A model generated the notes under the pieces. The model saw only the letters and a program-made list of their open reading frames with translations. It was not told the origin of the DNA and did no database searches. From assembly GCF_000234665.1 (NCBI RefSeq), contig NC_018338.1:236501-300500 (forward strand): a DNA stretch of 64,000 nt, in the 5' to 3' direction. The translations under genes were made by a program, and so were the position numbers. Positions 29,518 to 39,275 of this stretch are shown here, piece after piece (position 1 is the first letter of the stretch; each line of letters opens with the position of its first letter). Source of the DNA: Leishmania mexicana MHOM/GT/2001/U1103. Its lineage: Eukaryota > Euglenozoa > Kinetoplastea > Trypanosomatida > Trypanosomatidae.

Positions 29518-31053
29518 ATGCCCCGGCTCTCATTCTGGGCCGTTGGTATGCTTACCGGCTTTGGGGTAGCATACGGTGGTTACTATCGTGTCTACGTGCC
29601 ACAGCGAGCTGCACAGCTGGCGGCTGACCAGCGGTTGGAGCAGTGCAAGCTGCCGTATCAAGACGTCATTCACGCCTATTCCCGGCTGCAGAGAACCATC
29701 GAGCACCAGGTGGCTATTGCGTCTTCTCTCCCGTCATCGTCGGCAGGCGCGCGACCGGACACCTCGGCGTGGCACACCAATGCGGAAAAAATTCGTTTTT
29801 TCTGCGATGTGCAGCGTATGCGGGCCGTGCTCTTGGGTCTCCCGCACCACTTCATCACCGAGAAGGACCTGCGTGCAAAGCTTCAGCAACTGTCCATCTG
29901 GGAGTCGAAGCACTGCACAGAGCTCAACTTTCGATCGGCTCCTCTTAGCTTTTCGCAAACGCTGCGGTCCTCTGCGTGCTTTGTGATCTACCTCCTCTGC
30001 TTCCGCGTGCTCAGCCCGCTGCTGAGGGTGTGGGATGGCTCTGGGGACTGGCAAGCCTGGCTCCAACACAGCGTGTCCACTCGTATCGTCGAAGCCTTGG
30101 AGATAAAGGTGCTGTTAACAGCTCCAGACAGGGAGTTGCTCAACTGCAGCAGTGGCGTTGCCTGCGAACTGTCTCGCGGCTACATCACCCTCAACGCGAC
30201 GCACTGGATCGAAGAGGTCGGCTTCTGGGCCTGCCCCAACAACCCACTTTTGCATCGTCGGACCGCCAGCCAGCCAGCAGCTGCGGGGTGTCAGGGCGTG
30301 GACACCTGTCACCTGGAACTCCTGCGCGGTGTCCCCATCATGGAATGCTCCTCAAATGCCGCGCCGCAGCACGGTGGCGCATCGAGCTTTACCTTTCCGG
30401 CACTGCGGCAGCGGTGGTGCGACCTGCTCTGGTGTGGCCCTTCTGCTTCAGCGGCCGCGTACACTACGACGTATGCTGAGCACTGGCGTCGCCTGGAGGC
30501 GCTACAGCGGGAACGCCTGTCAAGGAGAACTGAAGGTGGCGAAGCGGTGCCGATGATGACGGCGGCTGACGTCTCTCTCGGGTACCCAGTGCTATCCTGC
30601 ACCAGCCAGCTTGAGTGCGCCGTCGACAGTGAGGCGTACTACATCCCTGTGGGGATCAGCGGCTTGCCGCACGTCTTGTACGTGGACGCGGCGCACGCGA
30701 AGCCCGATGTGCGACCACGGCGTACGCGCGAGGAGACGTACGCCTGCGTGCAGCAGGCACAATTCGCACACGCCTCCTCGGCAGTGTCGGTGAAGCACGC
30801 AACAGCTGATTCAACGATCGCAGCAGCGCTACAAACGCCGTCTAGGCTGCACGAGTGGCAAGCCCACCGCGGCTTTCCATGCTGCCGCCGGGTGTGGTGG
30901 GGCGGTGTCTACGGCGGTGGTCCTCGTCGCTCGAGCACCACCCTTCACTACCATCTCGGCAGCGCGAGCACGGCGGCCGAGTACGCGAGTGCCGCCATCG
31001 CAGCCAGCCAAGCTGCAGAAGCCTTCACTGCAGCCGCCACCTCCGCAGTGTGA
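29518..31053 (+). CDS. Membrane-anchored protein, possible divergent PEX3
   Basis: 511 residues. A hydrophobic helix starts almost at the N-terminus (about 6-24, FWAVGMLTGFGVAYGGYYRVY), flanked by Arg residues and followed by a helical charged region (QRAAQLAADQRLEQ). A second hydrophobic segment lies at about 153-172 (ACFVIYLLCFRVLSPLLRVW), preceded by LQQLSIWES (Trp128). This order (N-terminal anchor, helical soluble region, a L-x-I-W-E motif, then a hydrophobic helix) matches the peroxin PEX3, which recruits PEX19 and starts peroxisome/glycosome membrane biogenesis. PEX3 is known to be highly divergent in trypanosomatids. The C-terminal half is Cys- and Ala-rich and not recognisable, and the protein is longer than human PEX3 (373 residues). 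The gene itself is convincing; the PEX3 assignment is a hypothesis. Confidence 0.6.
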   Translation: MPRLSFWAVGMLTGFGVAYGGYYRVYVPQRAAQLAADQRLEQCKLPYQDVIHAYSRLQRTIEHQVAIASSLPSSSAGARPDTSAWHTNAEKIRFFCDVQRMRAVLLGLPHHFITEKDLRAKLQQLSIWESKHCTELNFRSAPLSFSQTLRSSACFVIYLLCFRVLSPLLRVWDGSGDWQAWLQHSVSTRIVEALEIKVLLTAPDRELLNCSSGVACELSRGYITLNATHWIEEVGFWACPNNPLLHRRTASQPAAAGCQGVDTCHLELLRGVPIMECSSNAAPQHGGASSFTFPALRQRWCDLLWCGPSASAAAYTTTYAEHWRRLEALQRERLSRRTEGGEAVPMMTAADVSLGYPVLSCTSQLECAVDSEAYYIPVGISGLPHVLYVDAAHAKPDVRPRRTREETYACVQQAQFAHASSAVSVKHATADSTIAAALQTPSRLHEWQAHRGFPCCRRVWWGGVYGGGPRRSSTTLHYHLGSASTAAEYASAAIAASQAAEAFTAAATSAV

Positions 31054-31697
31054 TGGCGTAGACACACTGCAGATGAAGTGGAGAAAGGGCAAGCGAGGAG
31101 GTGGCAACGCCGTCTGCGCCGTCCTCGTCATCACATCAACTCACATGCACACAGACATCGCGGGTCTCTCGCTGTGTCTGTGCACGAAACAGACAAGAAG
31201 CAACCACAGAGTAGTCGAGGTGGTCCAAGATTTGTGCGTGGGTGCCTGAGGCCAACAGGCGCAGCGGCACCCCTCTTCTCTTCCTTCATTTTATTGTTAC
31301 TGCTCCGCTGAGTTTGGTGCCGGGCGCTCCTGCGCGCTCTCTCGCGAAGGCTCATCTTTATGCTGTATGCCTGACCAGCCACCTCTCCTCCCCCCCTCCA
31401 CGCCTACCTCCCTGATGGTTTGAACGCTTTCACGCACGCGCACGTGTATGTGCGGGTAGCTTTCTCGTGCAACGCGCAGCACCCTCCCTCCCTCCCTCCC
31501 ACCACCATTTTTGCCCTTTCCTTCCGCGCGGAACTCTACTGTCTCGCGAGCGAGGAAAGGAGTGCAGTGGTGTCACGGTTGCCGCCACCTCACGCGGAGA
31601 CACACCCTTGAGAATCAGATGTGTTGCTGTGGAAGCCGTCAGCAGCGACCACACTCACATCTTCCTACATCGCGCCCACATTCGTTCTCCCTCCTAA
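31054..31697. other. Intergenic spacer, no gene seen
   Basis: About 640 bp with C/T tracts at about 31384-31411 and 31480-31530 and no credible ORF. The CCCT-rich tract at 31483-31500 could drive trans-splicing of the SET-domain gene. Confidence 0.55.
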
Positions 31698-33899
31698 ATG
31701 CGCCGCGCATCACGGACGCTCGTGCTATGCACACTCCCTCTGCGTACACAGCGTTGCCAGCACAGCACCCCTGCGCCGGCCCCTGGAGAATCGCCGTCAA
31801 AAACAGCCCCAAATGCCGAGGTGAGTGTGTCAACGGCGCCACCACTGTCAACCTCGTCATCGGCAGCACCTTCGGGCTCTTCCACAGACCAGCACAGAGG
31901 CGCCGATCCCCCCTATCGATCGCTGTATCCTCGAGTTAAGCTGCGTGCCACAACGCAGGAGCGCCCCTACAAGCGGAGAGGGTTTGTAGCCTTCGAAGAG
32001 GCTGAGACGGGCGACGAGCAGCGTCCTCACTTAGAGGACGGCTCTGCGCAGGTAATCGCCCACTTCCCCACAGTTGCTGAGAGGGGTGGCGCCGCCATTC
32101 TCCCAGGTCATCGGCGCTCCCACGCGCAAACGTCGCTCGCCACACGGGAAGACGGTTGCGGTCAGCTGAGCGACGCAGTGGAAGGAAACGAGGTTCAGCA
32201 GTTCCTCGACGAGGTGCAGCGACAGGTCGACGTTGCCCGGAACGCGCGCAACCAAGCCATCCCCTTTCCTCAAAAGCCGGAGGCGAACAGCCCAGCGTTT
32301 CGTCGCATCAAGCGGCACGCAAAAATGAAGATCGAGGTGCCGGACCCAGATTACCCCACATTTGCCCGAAAAGACCAAGTGATGCAGCTGCCCCCGCCGC
32401 AGGAGCATCCGTGGGTGCGAAAGAACACCCCGATTGGTCCCTTCATCGTTCACGGCGACGGGCAGATCCACCAGACGGGCGGGACGGGGCAGGTAGACTT
32501 CGACGATAGCTCGGTGAATGAGAAGCTGCCGCAGTCGTACCGTGGGCTGCAGCACCGGTCGACGCTGCAGCGGCAGCTCCCGCAGGACAACGGTCGCGTG
32601 CTTCAGGAGGCTGTCATTAAGCACAGCTTCACGCTGACCGGGCGAGGTGTCTTCGCGACGCGGCGCATTGCGAAGGGAGAGACAATCATGATTGTCCAGA
32701 GCACCGCACGCAACGTCGGTGTGAAGGGCGAACTGCAGCGACTGGAGGAGATGTGCACAGATATCCTCGCCGCCTGCCGCGACGGCGACGCGCGTGCGTG
32801 CGACTACCTGCACGACTGGATTCTGACTGGGCAGCCCTCCTCATTGCTGGAGCACTGGCCTGCCTCAAGCACGTCGCGTGTGATGGACGCGATTGGCGGG
32901 GAGGACGTGCTTCGCGCACTGGAGCTGCACCCGATCCACATCGCGCGCATGGCCGCCATTATCGACCTGAACAGCTTCCTCGTTGAGAGCAGCTTTTCGG
33001 AGCGCAAGGGCATGGCCTATTTTCCCGAGGCCGGCTTCCTGAATCACAGCTGCGTGCCGAACGCGACGTACGACATCATGCCGGAGCACGTCTTTGGCGG
33101 CACGGACTACTACCTGGATGAGGCAACAAGGGTAACCGCGACAGAGAGTGAGGAGGAAGAGAATGCAAAGGGTACCTTCATGGCTGCTGCCGACGACGAC
33201 GACTCCGGCACGAGTTCCACGGCCGCCGCCCCGTGCCCCGCGCGCGCAGCACAGCCGCCGGCTGCAGGGGGGGACGTCTCGTCCAGTCAGGTCGCGGTTC
33301 GTGACGGCGTGCCAGAAGGACAAGGCGACGTGGCGTTCTTTGGCCACGAGGATCGCCTCTCGGCCTACGCGGACCTCACCGAGGCCGACGCCCCGGTGTA
33401 TCTCTTCTGCTGCCGGGCCGAGAAGGAGATCGAGGCCGGGGAGGAGATTGTCATCAGCTACGTGCCCCCGCAGTGGTCCTTCGACAACCGGCAGTACGTC
33501 CTGCACGACCGCTATCGGTTTTGGTGCAAGTGCCCCAAGTGTTCACCTGTGCTTGACAAGAAGTACGCGCGGGTGCCGAAGATGATTGTCGCGATGGTGG
33601 TGGTGAGCATCGTGCTTCAGATCATGGTCTTTCGGCAGCGCCGCCTCAAAAACGCAGTGGACGACGACTACGAGCAGCTGGCGGCCATGTCGGAAGAGGA
33701 GCGACTGGAAGAACTGCGTGCGCGCGGCATCGACGTGGAGGCGATAACAGCAGGCGCTGTCGAGCGACGCAAGCAGCGGCGCGTCGGACTGTTTGAGATG
33801 CTCGAGGAGGACCGGCTGAACCGCCTGTACGAGCCGGAGAACCGTGGTCCGATGAACATTATCAACGTCATGGACGCGCAAGCGAAACCCCCACGGTAG
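31698..33899 (+). CDS. SET-domain protein lysine methyltransferase with membrane segment
   Basis: 733 residues. The SET core is split by inserts: GRGVFATRRIAKGETIM at about 314-330, the cofactor/active-site motif NHSC at 449-452 followed by VPNA, and AGEEIVISY ending in Tyr588. A post-SET-like Cys cluster follows (C610, C612, C615), comparable to SMYD/SET proteins using S-adenosylmethionine. Immediately after is a hydrophobic helix at about 629-645 (MIVAMVVVSIVLQIMVF), then a basic and charged tail. The N-terminus (MRRASRTLVLCTLPLRTQRC) is Arg-rich without acids, resembling a mitochondrial presequence. An acidic/Ser-rich insert sits between NHSC and the final SET motif (about 475-550). The substrate is unknown; a membrane or organelle location would be unusual for this family. 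Confidence 0.88.
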   Translation: MRRASRTLVLCTLPLRTQRCQHSTPAPAPGESPSKTAPNAEVSVSTAPPLSTSSSAAPSGSSTDQHRGADPPYRSLYPRVKLRATTQERPYKRRGFVAFEEAETGDEQRPHLEDGSAQVIAHFPTVAERGGAAILPGHRRSHAQTSLATREDGCGQLSDAVEGNEVQQFLDEVQRQVDVARNARNQAIPFPQKPEANSPAFRRIKRHAKMKIEVPDPDYPTFARKDQVMQLPPPQEHPWVRKNTPIGPFIVHGDGQIHQTGGTGQVDFDDSSVNEKLPQSYRGLQHRSTLQRQLPQDNGRVLQEAVIKHSFTLTGRGVFATRRIAKGETIMIVQSTARNVGVKGELQRLEEMCTDILAACRDGDARACDYLHDWILTGQPSSLLEHWPASSTSRVMDAIGGEDVLRALELHPIHIARMAAIIDLNSFLVESSFSERKGMAYFPEAGFLNHSCVPNATYDIMPEHVFGGTDYYLDEATRVTATESEEEENAKGTFMAAADDDDSGTSSTAAAPCPARAAQPPAAGGDVSSSQVAVRDGVPEGQGDVAFFGHEDRLSAYADLTEADAPVYLFCCRAEKEIEAGEEIVISYVPPQWSFDNRQYVLHDRYRFWCKCPKCSPVLDKKYARVPKMIVAMVVVSIVLQIMVFRQRRLKNAVDDDYEQLAAMSEEERLEELRARGIDVEAITAGAVERRKQRRVGLFEMLEEDRLNRLYEPENRGPMNIINVMDAQAKPPR

Positions 33900-35934
33900 T
33901 GCTCACATGTCGTGCTGTGTGCAGTGCGGTGTACGGAAGGTGATCAAGGTGAGAGCAATGATGATCACGTACAATGTGCGCATTTCTCGCGAGATGGTGG
34001 CACTGCTCCCTACACCATGGGACGTGCGCAGCTAGAAAATACGCACCTCATATTTACTACGTGTCGTAGGGGTGGAGAGCTGCGATCAGCAGTCGTCAAC
34101 CTGCGTCTCTGCCCTCTTGTGCCTCAAAATCTCCGCGGGCTGGTGACGCGAGAAGTCCGAGATCGCTCTCACACGCTGCTGGGCTTGTTTACAGACTGGC
34201 CAAGCGACCGCCGTCCAGAAAACGCGTCACTCCGTCTCCTGAGGGCCCAGGGACAGGGCCCACCCCCTCCTTGCCTGCATGACCTCTGGCGACTGTCCTG
34301 TCCTCTGCTCGCACAGCATGGCAGCTGCAATCCACACGACCCCTCTCGCTCCGTGCAGTCTCTAACCCCCTCTCTTGCCACAGACGACACGCCAACGTAA
34401 ACAGAGCGAATGTTTAGGCGCATCGCCTCACCTGTCACCACACCGACAGAGACCGCTACCGTCAAGCATGTCGGGTGCACCGAAGTCCGGCAACAGGCGA
34501 ATGCAAGCGTCGTCTTGCTCTGCGTGAGAGGTGAAGGGCGGACTAGGCAGCAGAGGCACTAGCGGGCCGAAGATCCTGGCAAACCCCTCTCCGCGCCGAG
34601 GAGCAGCACCAGCCGCACGACCCCTCAAAGAGCTCTGAAGACAGGGCTGCCCATCGAGTGTCCCGGAGAAGGACAGGACAGGACAATCAGATGCTCACAG
34701 GGGTGGTAGCGTGTCATGTGGGAAGACGACACGCCGCGGAGCTGCATTTTCTTCTGCTAGAGTGCGCATACCAACGCAGCTGTGTTGCACGTGCACACGG
34801 GCAGGCACTTTGCTGGCTTGAGTGCCCGGATCATGTGCATACGATGCGCACGACGAGAGTGCACCCAGCTGACACACTGCCTCAAGGAACGTTCGGGTGC
34901 AGAAGCGGGAAGACTGATCCTTCGTTATCAGACTCAGGGTGTGGTTCCTCACACTCCCACGTAGCTGTGCCAGACCGCGGCTCTCGGGTTAGAAGGTGCG
35001 GTAGCGCTGACTGCGGGGGAGAGGGGGGGAGCTCGAGGTTGTAGCGCCACAGAAGAAAGAAGTGCGCCGAAGGAGACGTAGGTGGACAACATGTATGCGC
35101 GCACGTTCTCTCTTCCCCGGCTCCCCCGCGGTAGACTGGGGCAAGGCGAAAAGACATGAAAGAGGAATGCTGTGCCAAGGGGCAACACAAAAGCGAGCGA
35201 TACAAGCGTGCGCGAGTTGTCCAAAGGTTTGCCCTTTTCGTGGGTTATCTCGAGGTCATGTTTTGGCTGGGTGAGTGGCGCAGTTGAGGTTGCTGACATC
35301 CCACCACCACCACCTGTGTCTCGCACAGCACGCCGTCATCTTACTCACGCATCGCCTCTGAGCTCACGCCTCCTCTCCTTCGGTCTGCAGGGCTTTCTGT
35401 TTCCCGGCCACTCCCTCGTACCCCCACCTCCGGCCTTTCTCCTTTTCGCCATACCTTGCCAATTGACCAGCCCGTGCCGTGCAAACCCCCTCATCACAGC
35501 CCACACGGATCACGCACGGAACCAGTAACCAGCAGGAGGAAGACAACGGAAGCCATACGATTCGTGCGCCCTCGCAGCAACCGCACGTAGGAAGCGGGGA
35601 GAGAGGAGGATCAAGCACAAAGTGTGTGCGCCAATGGCCATATAGCCCGTTGCAAGTCGAGAACGCGAGTGTCCCTCTGAATTGACGGCATCTGTCCTTC
35701 TCCTCAAAGCACATTGTGTGTGGGTCCGGAGGAGAGCAGAGGGAGAGCTAACCGGTGGCGTGTGCTTCCCGCGCACAGGCGCACCTATACATAGAGCAGT
35801 CAACTCTAGCTACATAGACGGCGCGTCGTCACTCGCACTCCATCGTGTTCTCCGCGTGCGTGTGCGTGATCGCAGCCGAAAAGAGAGCCCCCTTCTGGTC
35901 GGTTCTCTCTTCTTCCACGCAGTGACATTGTGTC
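33900..35934. other. Long intergenic spacer of unusual composition, no gene seen
   Basis: About 2.0 kb. Unlike most spacers here, about 33900-35060 has few pyrimidine tracts or microsatellites and looks like mixed unique sequence. It could be an old decayed retroposon or a long 3' UTR of the SET gene. The second part becomes C/T-rich. ORFs reach about 160 codons but carry no domain and are not coding-like. Confidence 0.5.
35903..35922 (+). promoter_or_regulatory. Candidate trans-splice acceptor for the FHA-like gene
   Basis: A pyrimidine-rich run (TTCTCTCTTCTTCCACG) is followed by CAG with AG at 35921-35922, only 12 nt before ATG 35935. Confidence 0.4.
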
Positions 35935-38712
35935 ATGCCCCGCAAGAAGGCGTCGAGAAAGGCAGCTTCCCCTGTAGCTGCCGCGTCGCATGACAGCCCC
36001 GTCTCCTCGCACCCCGGTGAACCGGCTGCCTTCCAGTTGGCTGTGGTCAACTCTTGCCTGTGCAACGAGGACGTGCGACTTCCTCGGCTGCCGACGCCGG
36101 CGCTGCTGGCCCCGTTTTACGTCCAATTCGAATCTACCGTCGCTGCGGCCTCTCTGCGCACAACGTCTCCATGGAAGAGCGACTACTGGTGTACGAAGGT
36201 GGCGCACGTGGTGCTTGGCCGCCACTCGGCCCTTCCGGCCGTCTACAGGCTGCGGCACGAGTGTGCTGGGCGGCTTCATGCGCGCGTCGTGTACGTGCAA
36301 GCAGCAGCCGTGCACCGGCAGCTCTACAAAGCGTACCCACCCCTGCCACGGAGCAGGACACATGCGATAACGGTTGACGAGGTCGGGGACGATGACGACG
36401 TGGTAATCGTTGAGCCAACGACACGAGGCGATGCTGTTGTAGCAGGTGTCGCTGGCCAGCCTACGCCGACTGTCTTCAAGACCTCGTACTACCTCCTCAT
36501 CAACCACAGCGAGAATCCAATCTTTGTGGGCTCCGACCGGGTGCCGCAGGGCCGCAGCGTGGAGCTTCAGGAGGGCGACGTGCTGAGCTTCCTCGAATGT
36601 GCATTCGACGAAGACAGCGGCGTTCTCGACGAAGCCAACGTCGCCGACGGTGGCGATGGTGCGGGGGGGCATGGCAGGGACACATCAATCGACGCGGAAG
36701 CAGTGGAGTGTGCTGCAACGACGGTGGAGCAAGTTCAACAACTCGCGGAGGAGTCCTTGTGGCGATGCGTCGATACATCTGCAGTAGGATCCGCATCGCG
36801 GCCATCATCGTCATCGCCGCTGTTCACAGCCCTCCAAGTGCGTGTACCTCACCGCACCGTGGCAACACGTCGTTTCTACGAAGTGTCTCACGTAGTTCAG
36901 GAGTACATGCGTTGGTGGCACCGCCACACAACGCAGCTTTTCGAGCACCGCCACGTGAACGGCAGGCACCCCGCATCACCCCCGGTCGAGCCGATGGGCG
37001 TTACCTTTTCTTGGATGGTGTCCAGCAACCACCTCGTACGCGCGCCGAGTATCGCTAACAGCGGCGTCGGACCTGTAACGCCGGTTTGCGCCAAAGTGGA
37101 GGGTGCCTGTGATACCTCAGCCGCAACAGTGAGGCAGCCCTCCTCCTCCCCTCCCCCTCTTTGCTCCCAAGGCAGGGGGAGTCGCAGCTCGTCTCCGCTG
37201 CCCCATATGCAGCAACAGCAGCAGCACCGTTTCTCCGAGGACCTCCTAAAGACCCCTGCTGTCGTCACGGCGCTACGGCAGTGGTTGAAGGATACGGAGG
37301 ATATGGAGGAGGTGGCGGATGAGGTGCACTCGCCACTGGCAGCGCGGCTGGTGCTGGACCGTGCATGGCTCTGGCGCCTTGTTCGCCACCACCATCGGCA
37401 GCAAGCGACACCTCAGCCGCCGCCCTCGAGTCCTGCCGCACGCGGAGCGTTCAGCCCTTCGCTGGTGAAGCTGGAAGACAAGACGACGACCACCGCTGGG
37501 CTGGCGTGCGCCGCGACGCTGAAAAAGCGGGAAGGCGCGGGCCCCGGCAGTGTGCCCCCGCAACTTGGCGGCTCCTCTTCTCCACAGAGCGCATCTGACG
37601 ACGTGGCGGAGCGCTTTCGCATCTCCGTGTCGACTGTGTTTGACGATCCCGTGGCCACCGGCCACGGTGCGTCGCTGGCGCCCACCGCCACGCCGTCACG
37701 TGGGGCAAGCGTGGTGCAGACAGTGCTCGAGGAGCTGCGGCAGAGTCACAGCAAAAAGAAGAGCCCCGCCAGCGAGCAGGGAACGCACGCTCTACTACCT
37801 CCGTTGTCTGGGAATATGCCCATGGTGGGCACTGACGTTGCTCGCGCTGCGCCAGATGTGCGCCGAACTCTCTGCCTGGACGCCGATCCGATCCACGTGT
37901 ACGTGAACAACAGCACACACTGTTCAGCGAGGCCTGTGAGCGCAGAGGCATCACAGTGGCCGCTAAAGCGTCTATCCTCTCCAGCGGTGTCTGTCGGGAT
38001 GCCGACACGCGTGCCAGCGGTGCGCATCAGACCGGCAATGCTCCCGGTCTACGTCTTCACTCGCCGAAGCCCAAGCCCCGACGTGTACACGCGCGAGCAG
38101 AGTGTCTTCACATACGCACACTCCTTTTCCTCTCCAACAGTGATAGGTCACGCTAGCGGCGCTGGGGCGTCGGGGTCTACGTCGAGGCTCGGCAACGCCA
38201 AGCAGTTTGTGTACTACTACGACGAGACAGACAATCACTCCCCTGGCGCCGCCGTCGAGTATCATCAGTCACGATCGCGAGGAGGCACGCGGGGACAAGG
38301 TGGTCGTTGGCGGAACGGTCAGCAGAGGGAGACCACCGGTGGCGGCGCAGCGAGTGATCCTTTGCCCGCGTTTGTTGAACCGTCGTCGCCGGTACCCACA
38401 ACAGCGGCGCCGCTTTCGCATGAGTCACACGCGGATTCGAGCGAGCATGAAGACAGCTTCCTCTGGGTCGATGAGTCAGAGAAGGCTGAGAAGATGCCGT
38501 GTGCCTCCACGACACGAAAACGACGGCATGGCAAGAAGGCCTCAGCCACGCGCAAGCGACGCGCCTCTGAGGCGATGCCGTCGGCGGCAGTGGCGAAAGC
38601 GGCCCGTGCCGATGGCACCTCCGTAGCATCCGAAGCCCTGCCGCCAACGCCAACAACGAAGTCGACGCCATCACGGCATGCCAAGACGACTCCACGCATC
38701 AACTCGAGGTAG
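35935..38712 (+). CDS. Protein with divergent FHA-like domain and basic C-terminus
   Basis: 925 residues. Residues about 85-220 show the pattern of a forkhead-associated (phosphothreonine-binding) domain: LGRH at 94-97, GRLHARVVYV from 112 (the R-x-H strand), and NHSENPIFVGSDRVPQGRSV from 190, continuing ELQEGDVLSF. The last block aligns with the FHA S-x-N-G-T-F-V-N-G-x-R-V and GD-x-I-x-F motifs; Asn194 is kept but the Gly after it is Pro. A long insert (about 125-185) interrupts the fold. The rest is low complexity, Ser/Pro/His/Gln-rich, with no other domain, and the C-terminus has clustered basic motifs (TRKRRHGKK, TRKRRAS) that look like nuclear localisation signals. A nuclear phospho-dependent adaptor is the best guess. 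Confidence 0.8.
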   Translation: MPRKKASRKAASPVAAASHDSPVSSHPGEPAAFQLAVVNSCLCNEDVRLPRLPTPALLAPFYVQFESTVAAASLRTTSPWKSDYWCTKVAHVVLGRHSALPAVYRLRHECAGRLHARVVYVQAAAVHRQLYKAYPPLPRSRTHAITVDEVGDDDDVVIVEPTTRGDAVVAGVAGQPTPTVFKTSYYLLINHSENPIFVGSDRVPQGRSVELQEGDVLSFLECAFDEDSGVLDEANVADGGDGAGGHGRDTSIDAEAVECAATTVEQVQQLAEESLWRCVDTSAVGSASRPSSSSPLFTALQVRVPHRTVATRRFYEVSHVVQEYMRWWHRHTTQLFEHRHVNGRHPASPPVEPMGVTFSWMVSSNHLVRAPSIANSGVGPVTPVCAKVEGACDTSAATVRQPSSSPPPLCSQGRGSRSSSPLPHMQQQQQHRFSEDLLKTPAVVTALRQWLKDTEDMEEVADEVHSPLAARLVLDRAWLWRLVRHHHRQQATPQPPPSSPAARGAFSPSLVKLEDKTTTTAGLACAATLKKREGAGPGSVPPQLGGSSSPQSASDDVAERFRISVSTVFDDPVATGHGASLAPTATPSRGASVVQTVLEELRQSHSKKKSPASEQGTHALLPPLSGNMPMVGTDVARAAPDVRRTLCLDADPIHVYVNNSTHCSARPVSAEASQWPLKRLSSPAVSVGMPTRVPAVRIRPAMLPVYVFTRRSPSPDVYTREQSVFTYAHSFSSPTVIGHASGAGASGSTSRLGNAKQFVYYYDETDNHSPGAAVEYHQSRSRGGTRGQGGRWRNGQQRETTGGGAASDPLPAFVEPSSPVPTTAAPLSHESHADSSEHEDSFLWVDESEKAEKMPCASTTRKRRHGKKASATRKRRASEAMPSAAVAKAARADGTSVASEALPPTPTTKSTPSRHAKTTPRINSR

Positions 38713-39275
38713 GCAACGCCGTGATGATGGGGAGTTCATCCGGCAAGGTGCAGAAACAGGGTGCGGTACTTTGGACCCTCTTCCACCTCTCCTTCACAGA
38801 AACCTCTTGAGGACACACAAGAACAACAACAAAACATGAGCAGCAGGGAGGCCTAGAGTAGCAGCAGTGAACGAGTCCCCGAGAAGTCGCGATACAGCCG
38901 AGCCGAGTCACGTGTGCATCCGTTGCTCTTGCATGCGCGCCTCTGTGTCTGTGTGCCGGCATAAGGATCTCTCGAAGAGCACGACGCCACGCTCAGTCAC
39001 TCCCATCGTGGACAAGCGCCATTCGCAAAAACAGCTCTGTTGATTTCATCGCCGTTCATTATCCCCCTTCCCCCCCCACCCACCACCATCGCTCACCCTC
39101 CTCTCCCTACCTCCCTCCCTCCTACCCTCGTATTCCTTTTGTTCTGTAACAAATCCGGTTCTGTGCGTGCTACACATCCGCTGCTATTCAAGACCCACAC
39201 GCGCACGCACATACATTCATACACTGCCATACTCTCCCCTCCCTCCCTCCCCCTTCCTTCGCACGTACTCTAAAG
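38713..39275. other. Intergenic spacer upstream of PA26
   Basis: About 560 bp. It contains C-rich and CCCT tracts at about 39063-39127 and 39233-39260, either of which could be the pyrimidine tract for trans-splicing of PA26. No ORF of interest was seen. Confidence 0.6.
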
